NCBI GenBank assembly: GCA_001910725.1
Contig: MJGA01000024.1
Location: 1-64,000 of the forward strand
DNA length: 64,000 nt
Source: Phanerodontia chrysosporium
Taxonomy: Eukaryota; Basidiomycota; Agaricomycetes; Polyporales; Phanerochaetaceae
Reading direction: 5' to 3'
Positions 36,296 to 47,324 of this stretch are shown piece by piece; position 1 is the stretch's first letter, and each line of letters opens with the position of its first letter. The position numbers and the translations under genes were made by a program. Below the pieces are notes generated by a model that had not been told where the DNA came from, did not search any database, and saw only the letters and a program-made list of their open reading frames with translations.

Positions 36296-37109
36296 GGCCA
36301 GCACGAGCGGGGATCTGTGAAAATCGGAAATAAGTCGAAAAGTCGGGAGGAAGCTACGTCGAGGTGGTGGTGGTGGTGGAGAGAGACAAAGAGTTTAGCG
36401 CCCTGTGCCGCAGCGCAACGTGCCCTTTCGGCTGCTTTCGTATGCCTTCCGATGCTGACTAGACGGGCGATAAAACGTTCCTATCGAGACAAATTGCTTT
36501 GCTTTTATCCTTGCTACGTTGCCAACGTCCTGGACCTGCGTATGTAGCGTGGAATGGCTGTAGTCCAATCGCTGACGTTCGAGGCCGTCCTACATGCTAC
36601 GTTACTATTTATGGTAATCTTTGCGTCGCGAAAGTCCACCCCCATGACCGCCTGCGTTTTCTCTCACCTCAAAGCAGTCCCGGCAAGGCCTTAAGGCTGC
36701 TTGCCAAGGCTGCGTTCAATGCTATCCGAGCCTCTGCCGGTCGCGCGACCCAAAGCGTAGCGGCCGAGCGAGGGGCGGTGCTTTCGTCGCGCGCGGTGTC
36801 TCGTCGTCAACGATGATAGCCACCCTTGGAGTCGGCCAATTGGTTTCACCTCAAGCATTCTGGCCCTGGCCTGTGGTCAGTCGACCAGCCGCCCCTGATC
36901 TTCTGCTACCTGTGTATGGATCCTGTGGTGATTCCTGTGGGAAAGCGCACCGGCCTCTTCGAACGCTGAGGATGACGCGCGAATCATGGTGTCCATTAAC
37001 CGAGCCGTGGCGAATTTACAGACGGTGCAAAGTAGTACAGGTAGGTAGGGTATGTCAAGAGTACGCGGGAATCCCCAACAATTTAAGTTACAACGGCCGT
37101 TCCACTGCC
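36296..37109. other. spacer upstream of the bZIP gene
   Basis: An 814-base gap between two minus-strand genes; it should include the bZIP promoter. A short GGT-rich run lies at 36362-36380 (+ strand, GGTGGTGGTGGTGG). No gene was seen. Confidence 0.45.
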
Positions 37110-39096
37110 TCAGAGACCCCACCCAATCACCTCGAAAAGGACCGGCATCACACCACACGCCAGGATCGCAATGCCGCAGTATACGAACACCTTCGTGAGC
37201 ACTGCGAGGCTGATGAACCTTCATCGCGATAATGGAGAAGATGCAGCCACTCACCATCCGCATCGTAGTGCTTGACCTCCTGGACACCCTTCCCGCCAGA
37301 CTCTTCCAAACTAAGCCCCAAACCCTCACGGCCGGGTGCACTCGCCTTCCCCGCCTTACCGCCCCGTCCCGCACGCAGCTTCAGGTCCTTCTTGTTGGTC
37401 TTCCCCGCGTGCGCCGTGCTGACACTATCGCCGTCAAGCTCGAGCATGCCGGGCAGGTCGAGCACGGAGGGGATGGGGTGCAGGCCCTTCTCAGGCGGCA
37501 CGCGCTTGTAGTCCGTAGCGGGCGTGTAGAAGCGGCGGTGCGGGAGGGTCATGAGTTGGCCGAGGAACCGGAACGTCGGCGGGAGGATCCGGTGCAGGAG
37601 GAATTTGGCAAAGATACGCCACGCGAAGATGGCCAGGATGCCTAGAGGGGCGCGACACAACTCAGTCGCTGTGCGCCGAGAAGCCAACAGCAGGCAAACG
37701 CACCGACAATCATCTTCGCAGCGGCAATGGTCCACCAGGCCCACATCTCCGATGGTGTGCCGTTGAACTTGCCGGGCATGCGGTGCACGAAGAAGCTCTG
37801 GTCAAATCCGTAGTTCGTCATGTACCACCGCGACATGAACATGCCCATCATGACTGCGACAAATGCGATAGCGTCCTCGAAGCACGGACAATCGTCAACC
37901 GGCTCCGGGTGGCGATGCACGAGGAGCAAGCCAGTGGGGACAACGACAGCAGGGACTGCAAACAATCAGTCATGACTGCTTCACACGAGCAACGGACTCA
38001 CCAATCCAGCCTGGGGTCTGTAACCACTGGTCAAGCATGTCCGCGGTCAGCGCGTACGCTCCCCAGATCGCAGCCCCGAGGAACACACCGAACGCACAGT
38101 CCGTGAAGCTGTGCATCCCGGTGTAGACCCGGCCATAAACAATAGAGAAGCAGTAAATTACAAGGAGAATGGTCGAAATGACGTAGGTGGTGGTTGAGAT
38201 CGCCGTTTGAGGCAGGATGTCCTCTACTACATGCGTTGCATTGAGCATGAGCGGGTTCGTAGGGGTAATCGGAGGTGAGAGAACAGAGGTTGGGGTCGTG
38301 TAGAGACGGTGAATTATCGCGTAGATAAACAGTGCCATAGATACACTGTTCGTCGAGTGCGTAGAGGGGAAGCCGTATTCCAAATGGTGCGTGCCAATAG
38401 CTACGCAGGGGTGAGCAACAGATATGCGCGAGTTTGAAGAAGTGACGTACTGATCCTGGTAACTGGTGGGACGTACGGCCTCGGAGAACACATCAAGTCC
38501 TTGATGACTGAAGATATGTACACTCCGAGCGCGAGCACAAATGCCAGCCTACAGCCAACCTGTCAGTGAAACATCGCGCTTGATGACGTCGAGCATGTAC
38601 CCTTGGGCGATGTCTCGGTATCCGAAGAATATGAGACTTGGTAGCATGGTCATGAAGAAGGTATGCGTGCCGAGCGTGGAGGTGTTCACGAAATAGACAT
38701 CGAGGAAAGGTGTGCGGACGCGCTCCTGTGATGAGAGTTGGCACGCGCCGCAGAAAAAGAACTACATAGAGAGCGCACCTGCATAGCAGCAATAACCTTC
38801 GACTCCCACACGAGGCTACGAACGAGCCGTCTCCTGAGGGCGACTCTCCACCAACTCAGGGCTCGCTCATACACCTCGTCTGGCGCGATGCCGATGCTAC
38901 CGGGCGTAACCTCAACATCTTCTCCCACAGCGTGGTGGGCCCTCTCGTCCCAGGTCTTCGCGTACGTGGGTTGCGCCGCAGAATTGGAATCGGGAGATGT
39001 GTTCTCTGTTTCGTAAGCTTCGTCAGACGAGCTCGAGGAGTCGGCGGATACTGTGCGGGGGTGCGGCGGTACCCCGAGGCGCGAGCCTGGGTTCAT
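37110..39096 (-). CDS. lcb3: long-chain base-1-phosphate phosphatase (PAP2 superfamily, Lcb3/Ysr2 type)
   Basis: An N-terminal cytosolic tail (MNPGSRLGVPPHPRTVSAD) leads to WERALSWWRVALRR-like sequence and membrane spans including THTFFMTMLPSLIFFGY. The PAP2 phosphatase motifs follow: AVRPTSYQ (R-P of motif 1), YGFPSTHSTNSVSMALF (PSxH, motif 2) and YGRVYTGMHSFTDC (R...H, motif 3). Further spans include SRWYMTNYGFD and WWTIAAAKMIVGAFACCW. A long hydrophilic loop precedes a last span, KVFVYCGIAILACGVMPVLF, joined by an intron (about 37208-37254). Stop is at 37110-37112. The enzyme removes phosphate from sphingoid base phosphates in the ER, controlling ceramide supply and heat-stress signalling. 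At least five introns break it and all key residues are present. The symbol follows the yeast gene. Confidence 0.9.
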
Positions 39097-41368
39097 TATG
39101 AAAGTTGACGGTTGGTCGTGATGTTCCTGGGTTTGCTATAGAGCGGGATAGAGGATTAAAGGGCCATGTACAGGTAAAGGAGTAGGGAGTACACCGGGTC
39201 GTGGTGGGAAGAGTTGGAGAATATATTGCTGGCGTTTCGCCGTCGCTAGTGTCTATGGCCTACATTCGTGCCGCGCAGAACGGTTGGGGTTGGTTTCAAA
39301 TCATGATACAGGCACCACTGCTGGAGATGTCACGTTTTTCAAGTTTGCGTCCAGTATGAGCAACGTGCTACACAGGGAAATTGCACGCAGATGTTGGCAG
39401 TCGAACGCAGATTGTGCGAAGTCGAAAATCATCGATTGTCTACTACGATACACAAAGCACAGTAACTACAGCAGAGTGAGCTATACGCGCACGAGAAGAT
39501 AACCGACCAACGAGGTCCAATCTGAAGAGATGGATATCAGTAAACGAGTGACATTCGCGGAGCAAGACAGTAAGATGAGGCCTCAGAGAACATACTTTGT
39601 CCTTCATCAAGAGTCGGACATATGCTTGTATAATTGTTTTGGAAACATCACAGGCAGAGAGGCAAACGGCACGGAAACAAATACTCACCATGGCACTCAG
39701 TCGGAACCCTCATGAGACGCTGTATAAAACGAGGACATCAGCCGACTGATGAGGCGCATTCCAGTCGCAAAATAGCCCTCAGCGGGTGGTGTATGCTAGC
39801 TTAGGGCCCATGAACAAAGCCTCAAGGAGACTCGTCGCCCGCTAGGAGTCATCGTCTTCAGGCAGAATTGCCAAGTCGCGACGCGATGGGAGCGCGAGCT
39901 ACCCACCAGAGCAACAACAAGTGCTACTTTGGACAGTCCATAAACCTGAAAGCAACAAGACGCGTCAGAATCATTTCATCGAAGTCGAAGAGAAGCGAAG
40001 GCTCCGTTGGTGATGCATGTTAGTGAGTAAGGCTCATGGTATATCGCCAACTCGGATGTTTATGGATAAACTATCTTCATCGCCAACTTCGTCAAGGAGA
40101 AGATGCTCACCCTACAGTGTAAACATACTTGGTGGACGAGCAGACAAAGAGGCAGGGAAGGAGGGCAAGCTCGAAGGTGTCGACGAAAAATCCGCGATCA
40201 GCCACGAGCGCCGAGCGTATAAGAGGGTTTTCGGGCTTTGAATCAATCAGCGGAGTTTCTGAGACTGTACAGTAAGGCTTAAAGCGCGCGCCACCGCGAA
40301 AATACTTGCCTGGTCGCTGCGTTCCCCTTCGTCTCCCCGTCTCCTTGTTAATATGTGAGTACTTCTTTCTTCGCAACACCGAGGGCTACGCGAACCTCGT
40401 GTGATGATTCTTTCAATCAGTTCTGCTTCCGAAAGAGAGGGAAACCTCCTTGTGGACAACCTTTATACCAAAACTCTCAATTCTGATCTTAACCATTGTC
40501 GCTTCACTAGCAACTCAAGTACTAACCTATATCGCTCCTCTAGATTTGTACAATCACTGTCGTTCTCTGCTTGGGGTGCAATGTTCTACCTTGGGAGGTG
40601 GGTGTCACTTGAGCCGATTTCTTGAGAAGACGAAAACAAGTTCATCCATTCGTTGAATGTCCTGCGGAGCCTCCCGCGCTGTCCTGCTGTCGTTCTCGAC
40701 GGTTGTGCCCGTGTGCGCCGTCTTGGTGTACGCGGGCCTGGATGGTGTGGGAATTGTGCAACGTAGGAAACAAGAAAATACTGGCTTCTCTGATCTTCAT
40801 GTCTTCAATCGTCTTCGTCTGCTCATGCTCATTCGTGTCTCCTCAGGTTCATTGCTATTAGATATGTTATTCAATACACAACTTGTTGTCTATCCTTTGC
40901 AATACACCATTGTTGTCAATAATGATCAGAGGCGTGAAGAGCTCATGTATCGCCGTCCGACACTGGCAATGCGGTCGCTTCCAATTATGGTCGATCGGAT
41001 TGAGGCCTTGAGATTGAGGTCCTTCGCTCACCTTGTCAGCCGATTCTTCGCACATTGCTATTGACCGCGCAACATCGTTTGGCGGCAGCATGCGCCTGGC
41101 ACACACCCATCCCCTCATCAACTGCAGAACACAACCCCTCCGCCCAACCGCCACCGCTACTCCTAGCTGCCGACTCCGCATCAGCGACATTGCCTCCGCT
41201 AATTTCGATGAACAGTGCGTGCAGCCTAACTTCCGAGGCTGTGCTCTCCATCTGATCGACGCCACCCCAGATACACGCCGGCGCCCGAAGGTCGTATAAG
41301 AGCTCGACATCCTCCCCGTCGCAAGGCGTAAATCCCATCATCTCACATCCATTCCTTCACCGTACAGC
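39097..41368. other. gene-poor spacer with one possible small secreted-peptide frame
   Basis: This 2.3 kb gap contains no recognised domain. One stretch, 40465-40600, encodes on the + strand a hydrophobic leader-like run followed by Cys residues (SILILTIVASLATQVLTYIA, then DLYNHCRSLLGVQC). It lacks an in-frame ATG, so it would need an upstream exon; a GTGAGT donor sits at about 40355. Frames at 40657-41064 (+) and 40867-41310 (-) overlap each other and look like chance. Confidence 0.4.
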
Positions 41369-42652
41369 ATGACTGACTCCAAGGACCTGCCCTCTGAGAA
41401 GCCGATGACCAGAATGGAGCACGAACCAGAGGACGCGCCTCCTGCTTACGACGCAGTAGATAATACGTTCTCGAGCAACCTGAACCCCTTCCGAGGACCA
41501 CACAGTGTGTCGGCCCCACGACAACCGTCCCCGAGTGGGCCGCCGCCTCCTGCACACGAGCTCACCCATAACCTTAAGCCTTACGATCCTCGAGAAACCT
41601 CAAGCTCTCAGAGTCCATCTAACAACTTCGTCCCGTCGTACGCATACGGTCGCTCGCCCTACGAGTCTAATGCGGTCGCAGGCCCGTCACGCAGATCACC
41701 AGCACTCGCATCGCCTTCCCTAGGTCTGGGCGGCCTTGCGCGCTGCCGTAGCACTCCAGCCGGCGGGAGCAAGGTGCTGGGACTCGTGGGGATGCTCGTG
41801 GGAGCCGACGGCGTGCGCGACGTGCTGAACCCGCCACCACCGTCCTTTTCGCGAGCGCCGCAGCAGCAGTTCGCGTACACGCCCTTCACTCCGCTCGTCG
41901 CGGTGAGTCTCGATAGGGCCCTCGACCGCGGCTTTCCGCTCCTTCCGCCACCGAGTCACCTTCAGCCGCATCCGTTCATGGCGCATGATGTGAATGAGAA
42001 GGACTGGACCACTTTCCTCGGGCATATTCACCAAGTCGGTACCATCTCCCCTGTGAACAAGACCGCAGCAAACACATCGGGCACGGGGCCCGGCCTAATT
42101 GGTACATCACTTACCGCAGCTATTGACTCTGACTAACTGTATATGTCAGGTATGCTCGTAAACAAGGGGATCGAAGCTGCGCTCAAGACAGACAAAAGCA
42201 GTTCAGCTGCGCAGATTGTCGAGCACTGGAATGCGGTACGCTTTAGATATCATTGCAGCGTATAGCGAGCAGTCTTGACACAACTCCAGTACTTCTTCCA
42301 TCCGCGGCTGATGGAGGTCAACCTCGTGCACGGTCGCCGCGTCTACACGAAGTCCGGTCGACTGCCAGCTGATCTCGTCCGCGAGGGCTACTCGCGCGGG
42401 GATGAATCCAGCGATGAGGACGATTCGGATTCGGAAGACGAAAGAGGCGGTAGAAACTCTCTTACGAACGATGGGCTGGGCGGCAGGGAGCAGAGGAGGG
42501 CAGAAAGGCAGGCAAGAAAGGCCGCGAGACGTGCCCGTAGAGAAGAAAAGCGAGCGATGAAGCGCGAGCGTCGCGACAGCAGAAGGTATGAGCAGGAGGC
42601 CAAGAATGAGCCGTGGAAGTTATTCGTAACATTCAGACCAGTGGTTGCGTGA
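41369..42652 (+). CDS. unknown Pro-rich protein with basic tail, convergent paralog 1
   Basis: Three exons. The first encodes a Pro/Ser-rich N-terminus (APPAYDAVDNTF) and a conserved core: DVLNPPPPSFSRAP, YTPFTPL, FMAHDVNEKDWTTFLGHI. Introns at about 42103-42150 and 42237-42291 join in phase to GMLVNKGIEAALKTDK, IVEHWNA, and then YFFHPRLMEVNLVHGRRVYT, a Ser/Asp/Glu stretch (SSDEDDSDSEDE), a highly basic run (RRAERQARKAARRAR) and KLFVTFRPVVA. I do not recognise the family. Its companion at 43360-44415 has the same order of elements. The core and HGRRVY block suggest a defined domain; the basic tail suggests nucleic-acid or membrane-lipid contact, which is inference. Confidence 0.72.
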
Positions 42653-43359
42653 AACTCGTCCTTTCATTCATGTACCGTCTCTCTTTGAATGAACCTCCTG
42701 CGCATGTAACGCGGTTAGAGCCTGTTAGAGCACGGTCGAATAGATAACGTGATCGCGATTGTACGCTTCAAACGCCTTGGCTGAAGGCGCTAAGGAAATC
42801 ACATCTTATGGCTTTCCACGACTCCCCATCAGTAACTGATACTATTAGTGCTAAACACTGAGAAATATTCTGATCGCGAACGCTCGACATTACTACATCT
42901 CAGCGGTAAGATATCTCTCAAGATCTCATGGTTGACGGTCCTTATTCACAAATCGCGCTACAGACTGTCCTACATATTGAGTACGACGTGCTGCGCAGAC
43001 TACGAAGTTTGGGCACAACATGGACGGCGGAGGAACTTGTTCTCACGGCGCAGCCTGTGCAGATGACTCTAAGCACAGTCAGTCTACCTGGTACTATGAC
43101 TCGAGGCAGTTCGCAACGTGAACGGGACGGTCATGGACGAGACCTCAAACGCAATACGCCGGCGTATTTGGCCTGGGACAGGTCAATGTAATGGTGGGAT
43201 CAATTCAAGTCACACTCAATCCAGATCGCTCTTGGAACAAACGCATGAGAGGTTATAAGGCTGGTATCCCGAAGCCTGGGTATGCACATATATAGCTGCG
43301 GCTGTCTATATCGCACGACGACACGACTGACGGGTCTCTAGATGGTCAAAGAACGAATC
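42653..43359. other. spacer between convergent paralogs
   Basis: Holds the facing 3' ends of the two paralogs. Two short + strand frames (42848-43191) show no domain. I see no inverted copy of flanking DNA beyond the genes themselves. Confidence 0.4.
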
Positions 43360-44415
43360 TCACACAAGCGGCCTATAGGTGATGACGAGCTTCCACGGTT
43401 CCGATCTGGACTTGCGCTCGTCCCTCTTTCTCTCCCGTCGCTCCCGCTTCCGGGCTCGCCGCTCCTCCCTCCTGGCCCGCTTTTGCTCTCTCCTCGCCTG
43501 CCTCTCGGCCTTGCGGTCGCGTCGTGAATCAGAACGGTGCTTGTGGTCCGAGTCTGAATCTGAGTCCGAAGAAGACGACGAGGAAGACGACGAGTCTTTC
43601 GCGGCGCCCACCGAGTAGCCAGCGCGCGAAAGGTCGCTAGGCAGAGTCTCTCGTTCCGTGTAGACTCGCCTCCCGTGGACGAGGTCTACCTGCATTCCGC
43701 GAGGCCAGAAGAAGTACTGTCACGAACGGTCAGACAGGCGAAGGGAAGGACGAAGTGGTCACTTACATGATTCCAATGGTCCACAATTTGTGTCGCTGGC
43801 GCGCTCTTGCGCTTCCTCATGCCATTCTCGATAGCCCGGGATATGAATATGCCTATGCCCGCATGATCAGGTCGGTGCCATACTGAAAACGAAGTCGCAG
43901 GGACGTACCAGCAAGGCCGACGCCCATGGCAAGCGGAGCTACACCCGCGACGATGCGGTTCATCGGGGATAGTTTCCCAGCCTTTTGGATGTCGCCGACA
44001 AAGCGCACCCAGTCCTCCTCGCACACGTCGTGCATCGAGAACGGGTGTGGCTGCACCGTAGTCGGCGGCGGCAGCGCTGGGAAGCCCTTGTCAAGTGACG
44101 ACCCGAGGCTCAGCACCGTCAGCGGCGGGAAGGGCGTGTACGGCAGCTCGCGCCGCGGCGCACGCGAGAACGAGGGCGGCGGAGGGTTGAGAAGATCGCT
44201 GGGCTCGCTCCCAGAGAGTCCCTTCAGGAACCCGCCGATGCCAGCTCCAGCGCTGCTGGGCCCTGCGACGGGCGGCGAGTTGGGCGGTACGGGGCTGCGA
44301 CTTGGAGCTCGCGACGGTGGGTATGTGCCTGGTGTGTATGCACCGGGCATGTATTGCCCATTGCTGGCAGCGTATGGAGGCGGCGGCGCATCGGCGGGAT
44401 ATGTCGGAAATTCCC
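43360..44415 (-). CDS. unknown Pro-rich protein with basic tail, convergent paralog 2, 5' end uncertain
   Basis: On the minus strand this mirrors the gene at 41369: DLLNPPPPSFSRAP, YTPFPPL, FSMHDVCEEDWVRFVGDI, then introns (about 43856-43911 and 43719-43768) to GIFISRAIENGM, IVDHWNH, YFFWPRGMQVDLVHGRRVYT, a Ser/Asp run, a basic run and KLVITYRPLV, stop 43360-43362. The frame is open upstream to about 44415 (PGEFPTYPADAPPPPYAAS), where a stop appears. An initiating ATG in that extension is absent, so either a first exon lies beyond, or translation starts at the Met near 44350. The upstream flank is a CAAG-rich repeat block, so the 5' end may have been lost or replaced. Confidence 0.68.
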
Positions 44416-44835
44416 CTGGCGCCTTTCAAGGCGCTTCAAGGCACCTCAAGTCGTCAAGCCGAAAAATGGGTTACAAGTGAGGTCAAGATTCAGCAAACTC
44501 TCTCAAGGTTCTGATCGGATCTTGCAAGACCCAACAAGATCATCGCTCGCTTGGAAGGATCGTGGCTGTTCCAAGGTCTCCCAAGAGATGTGGACGCTTG
44601 CGGGATCTCGCAAGTGATCAGGGTCCTGAGAGACCTTCCAAGACGTTTGGGTCTTCTCAAGGTCTCGCAAGTCCTCGTCAGGATCTCAAGATTGATCAAG
44701 GGTCCGGTACGATTGCAAGGCACCTCAAGCCTTCGAGATCAAGCGCAAGATCATACCTCGCTCTCAAGATCCAGTACATTGTGCAAGACAAATTGAAGCC
44801 TCTCAAGTGCCCTTCAAGCGTGTTCAAGGGGTGTT
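44410..44835. repeat. CAAG-rich degenerate repeat block
   Basis: About 425 bases in which CAAG (or CTTG) recurs roughly every 10-15 bases, far above chance. At the left end it is nearly regular (TTTCAAGGCGC, TTCAAGGCACC, TCAAGTCG, TCAAGCCG), and it becomes looser toward 44830. It looks like an old minisatellite with a unit of about 10-12 bases, or a low-complexity insertion. It abuts the 5' side of paralog 2. Confidence 0.6.
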
Positions 44836-45146
44836 TATTACCAGTAATATATCGTTCTACCCATACTGTACTGGATGTGTATATAGAGAGCAATCATGGA
44901 ACTACCTTGTCGCTAGCCGGCCAGCAGTTTACTAAAGAGAATAAGTCTGCGATGGAAGGGCCGTCTGTGAGTAGGTTGATATGGAAGGGAATGACACCTG
45001 ACGCACCTTGATGGGCAAGCCGGCTGGGCTGAGGTCGTCAGTTAGAACTGAGATCGACATAATCGAGAAGTCGATGAGCATGCAATGCTCGCAGTAGACC
45101 GCCTTCTAACCAAAGTAGTCTGCTGCAAAGCCTACTTAATCTTGGG
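44836..45146. other. no feature seen
   Basis: About 310 bases between the repeat block and an orphan minus-strand frame. Nothing was recognised. Confidence 0.4.
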
Positions 45147-45293
45147 TTAGAGCCTGGAGGGATACACCGCATAAAACCACGTACCGAAGGCAAACCGGCG
45201 GATAAAGAAACCAATATTGGCACCAGCGGTCATGAAATCTTCCGGCCAGTTGGGAGCGCTTGGCCGTTGCACAAACCATATTAGAGCATCCAG
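45147..45293 (-). pseudogene. orphan terminal exon, family unknown
   Basis: Directly after a splice acceptor (CTGTAG), a 48-codon minus-strand frame reads like the end of a real protein (LDALIWFVQRPSAP, MTAGANIGFFIRRFAFG, WFYAVYPSRL) and stops at TAA 45147-45149. It follows the alpha/beta hydrolase gene, but joining it to that gene's donor (GGTACTCAG near 45377) shifts the phase by one. It is either the last exon of the hydrolase with another base missing, or a remnant of a different gene. Confidence 0.3.
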
Positions 45294-45313
45294 CTACAGG
45301 CTGTAAACAAACT

Positions 45314-46377
45314 TCAGCAAGTTATGGTGCAGGAGAGGCTATGTACACACATTGATGGTGAAGAGATCTGAGTACCCGCCATGAGCAGCGCGAGGTCCAA
45401 CCCGCCGGGGCCCATTGGGCACTCGTGGAACACCTGTGCAAGCTCCGCAGGTGCAAAGTTCAGAATGCTCGGGCGCAGCTTCTCGACGGGCATGCGCCGC
45501 TCGAGGGCCTCGGGGCTGCTCCCGTGGCTGTAGTAGCCCGTGACCCACCGGCTGAACGCGAGCGGGCGGATCGTCTCGTCCCCGAGCGGGTGGTATTTGG
45601 GAGCGCAATCCGGAGCGAGTGGCACGGCGGATTGCACAGCATGACGCACCGCAGGTAGTCCTGCAGCGCGGTGCCGTGCGCGTCCGACAGCGTCGTGAGC
45701 ACCTGCAGGAACACAGTCACAAACGTTGAGCCAAAGGACCACCCGACGAGCACGAGCCGGCCCGTGCTGTCGTCAGCACGCGAAATGCGTGCCTGCGCGA
45801 TGCAGGAGGCGAAAAAGCCGTGCAGCTGGTATGAACCGTTGGTCATGAAGCGTTGCATGGCCTCGATCGTGTCGGCCCCGCCCTCCTGCATGCCTGCAAA
45901 CTCAGCGCATTCGTCCACGTAATACGGCTTCGAGCCCGGGAACTCACGGTAGTTGATGAGCATGAGCCATGGGTTGGGCTGTGCCGCGTGCGACTCCAGC
46001 TTCCTGGACACACTGAGGACACCCATTACTATGGTCAGAATCGGGTGCACCAGAGGATGTAGAGAGCTCACCATCCAGACCGAGACCAGCTCGATCGTCG
46101 TCAGTCCACTCTTGGGCATCATCGGTACAAAGCCAGCTCCACGATGGTGCCCGTCCTCCGCCAGGACTATGCACTGCTTGACCCCTTCATGGGCAAGGTG
46201 CATCCCTGGCGCAGTGAGTGCGCCAGAGAATGCAAGGTCCCACTGCTGCGCTGTGCAGGAATCCGAGGGGTCGAACATGGAGGGTACTATCCTCATCTTC
46301 AAGAACACCTGGCCCTCATTCACGCGCAGCATCTGGCAGGACCACGAAGTGGCTTGAGATCTACCCCGAGTCAGCAC
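45314..46377 (-). CDS. alpha/beta hydrolase, frame broken once
   Basis: The minus-strand frame gives a fungal alpha/beta hydrolase: MLRVNEGQVFLKMRIVP, FDPSDSCTAQQWDLAFSG, MLINYREFPGSKPYY, and the nucleophile elbow LVGWSFGST (GxSxG with Ser). The frame breaks at 45599-45601. One more base in the GGG run (+ strand) would join CNPPCHSLRIALP to KYHPLGDETIRPLAF; no splice pair is available there. The piece between 46015 and 46075 may be an intron (GTGAGC...CCTCAG, 59 bases), but removing it shifts the frame while leaving it in keeps the frame. The N-terminus before 46377 was not found. Substrate unknown: the family includes esterases and lipases. Confidence 0.68.
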
Positions 46378-47324
46378 CCACTCTGCAACGAGCTACACCC
46401 AGCACTAACCTTCCCAGGAAGCCCTACCCTGGCTACTTCTACATGGTCGACCCCAAACCAGACCTATGCCAGAGGGAGACCGAACGGTAAGTACTGTGTG
46501 ACAAGCAGGGAGGCATTGAAAGACCGTGCACGTACCCCTGTAATGCCCAGAAGTTTGATGTCTGGATATATTGGGATGAACGGGGGTCGGTGATTCTGTG
46601 AGGAAGCAATTGAAGACGCATATGATACTCATGTAGCTTGGCGTACATACCAGAGAACTGCACTGGCAAAGCGTAGCATTCAGTCTTCAGGATTAGCTGG
46701 TTCTCCACATTATTTAGCAGGAAGCTGAACGAGGCTGTTGCAAGTGCTGAGTGTACAACTAAGTACTCCTGCGCCTAGATCGAGTAAGTATAGGTAGCTC
46801 CCAGTGTAGAGAACACGCACCAAGACCAGTCCCATGGAAGCCGCTGTTCTTGTCGAACTGTTCCCATGGAAAAGGAATTAGTGATAATAAAGACAGCACA
46901 TATACATGAGGCCTCCACAGACCAGATGAGAAAGAGCGACGCAGGAGAAAGAAAGAGGTGAATGTCGTCGCGATGGTAGGGAGCAAGTTGAAAAGGGGCA
47001 GTGATGGTTACGAAGTTGCATGCTCCAGCGCTTCCTGACCACAGCCTCCTCGGGGTCCGGAGCTTCCTGTTCAAGTCGCGTCACGGGAAAATCTCTGACT
47101 TCGTGTATATTGTCAGATGAATGGAAAGAAGATACATGAGTGGAAGAGCAGTAGCAAAATAACCAAATGCCCCCTGAGGGCGTTCAGAAATGAGAGTATA
47201 CAAAGTAAGTCCAAGACACCAACAGATACTACCCGCTCAGCCGTTCAGCGCCGGATACATTGAAGATACATGTTCTGCGGGGAAACTTCAAGCATAACCA
47301 CAGGTTGTCCTGCCACTATCACCT
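46378..47324. other. spacer with one orphan + strand exon-like piece
   Basis: At 46418-46490 the + strand reads, after an acceptor-like CTTCCCAG, a short protein-like piece (PYPGYFYMVDPKPDLCQRET) ending at a GTAAGT donor. No partner exon was found on the + strand. The rest of the gap holds overlapping chance frames only. Confidence 0.35.
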
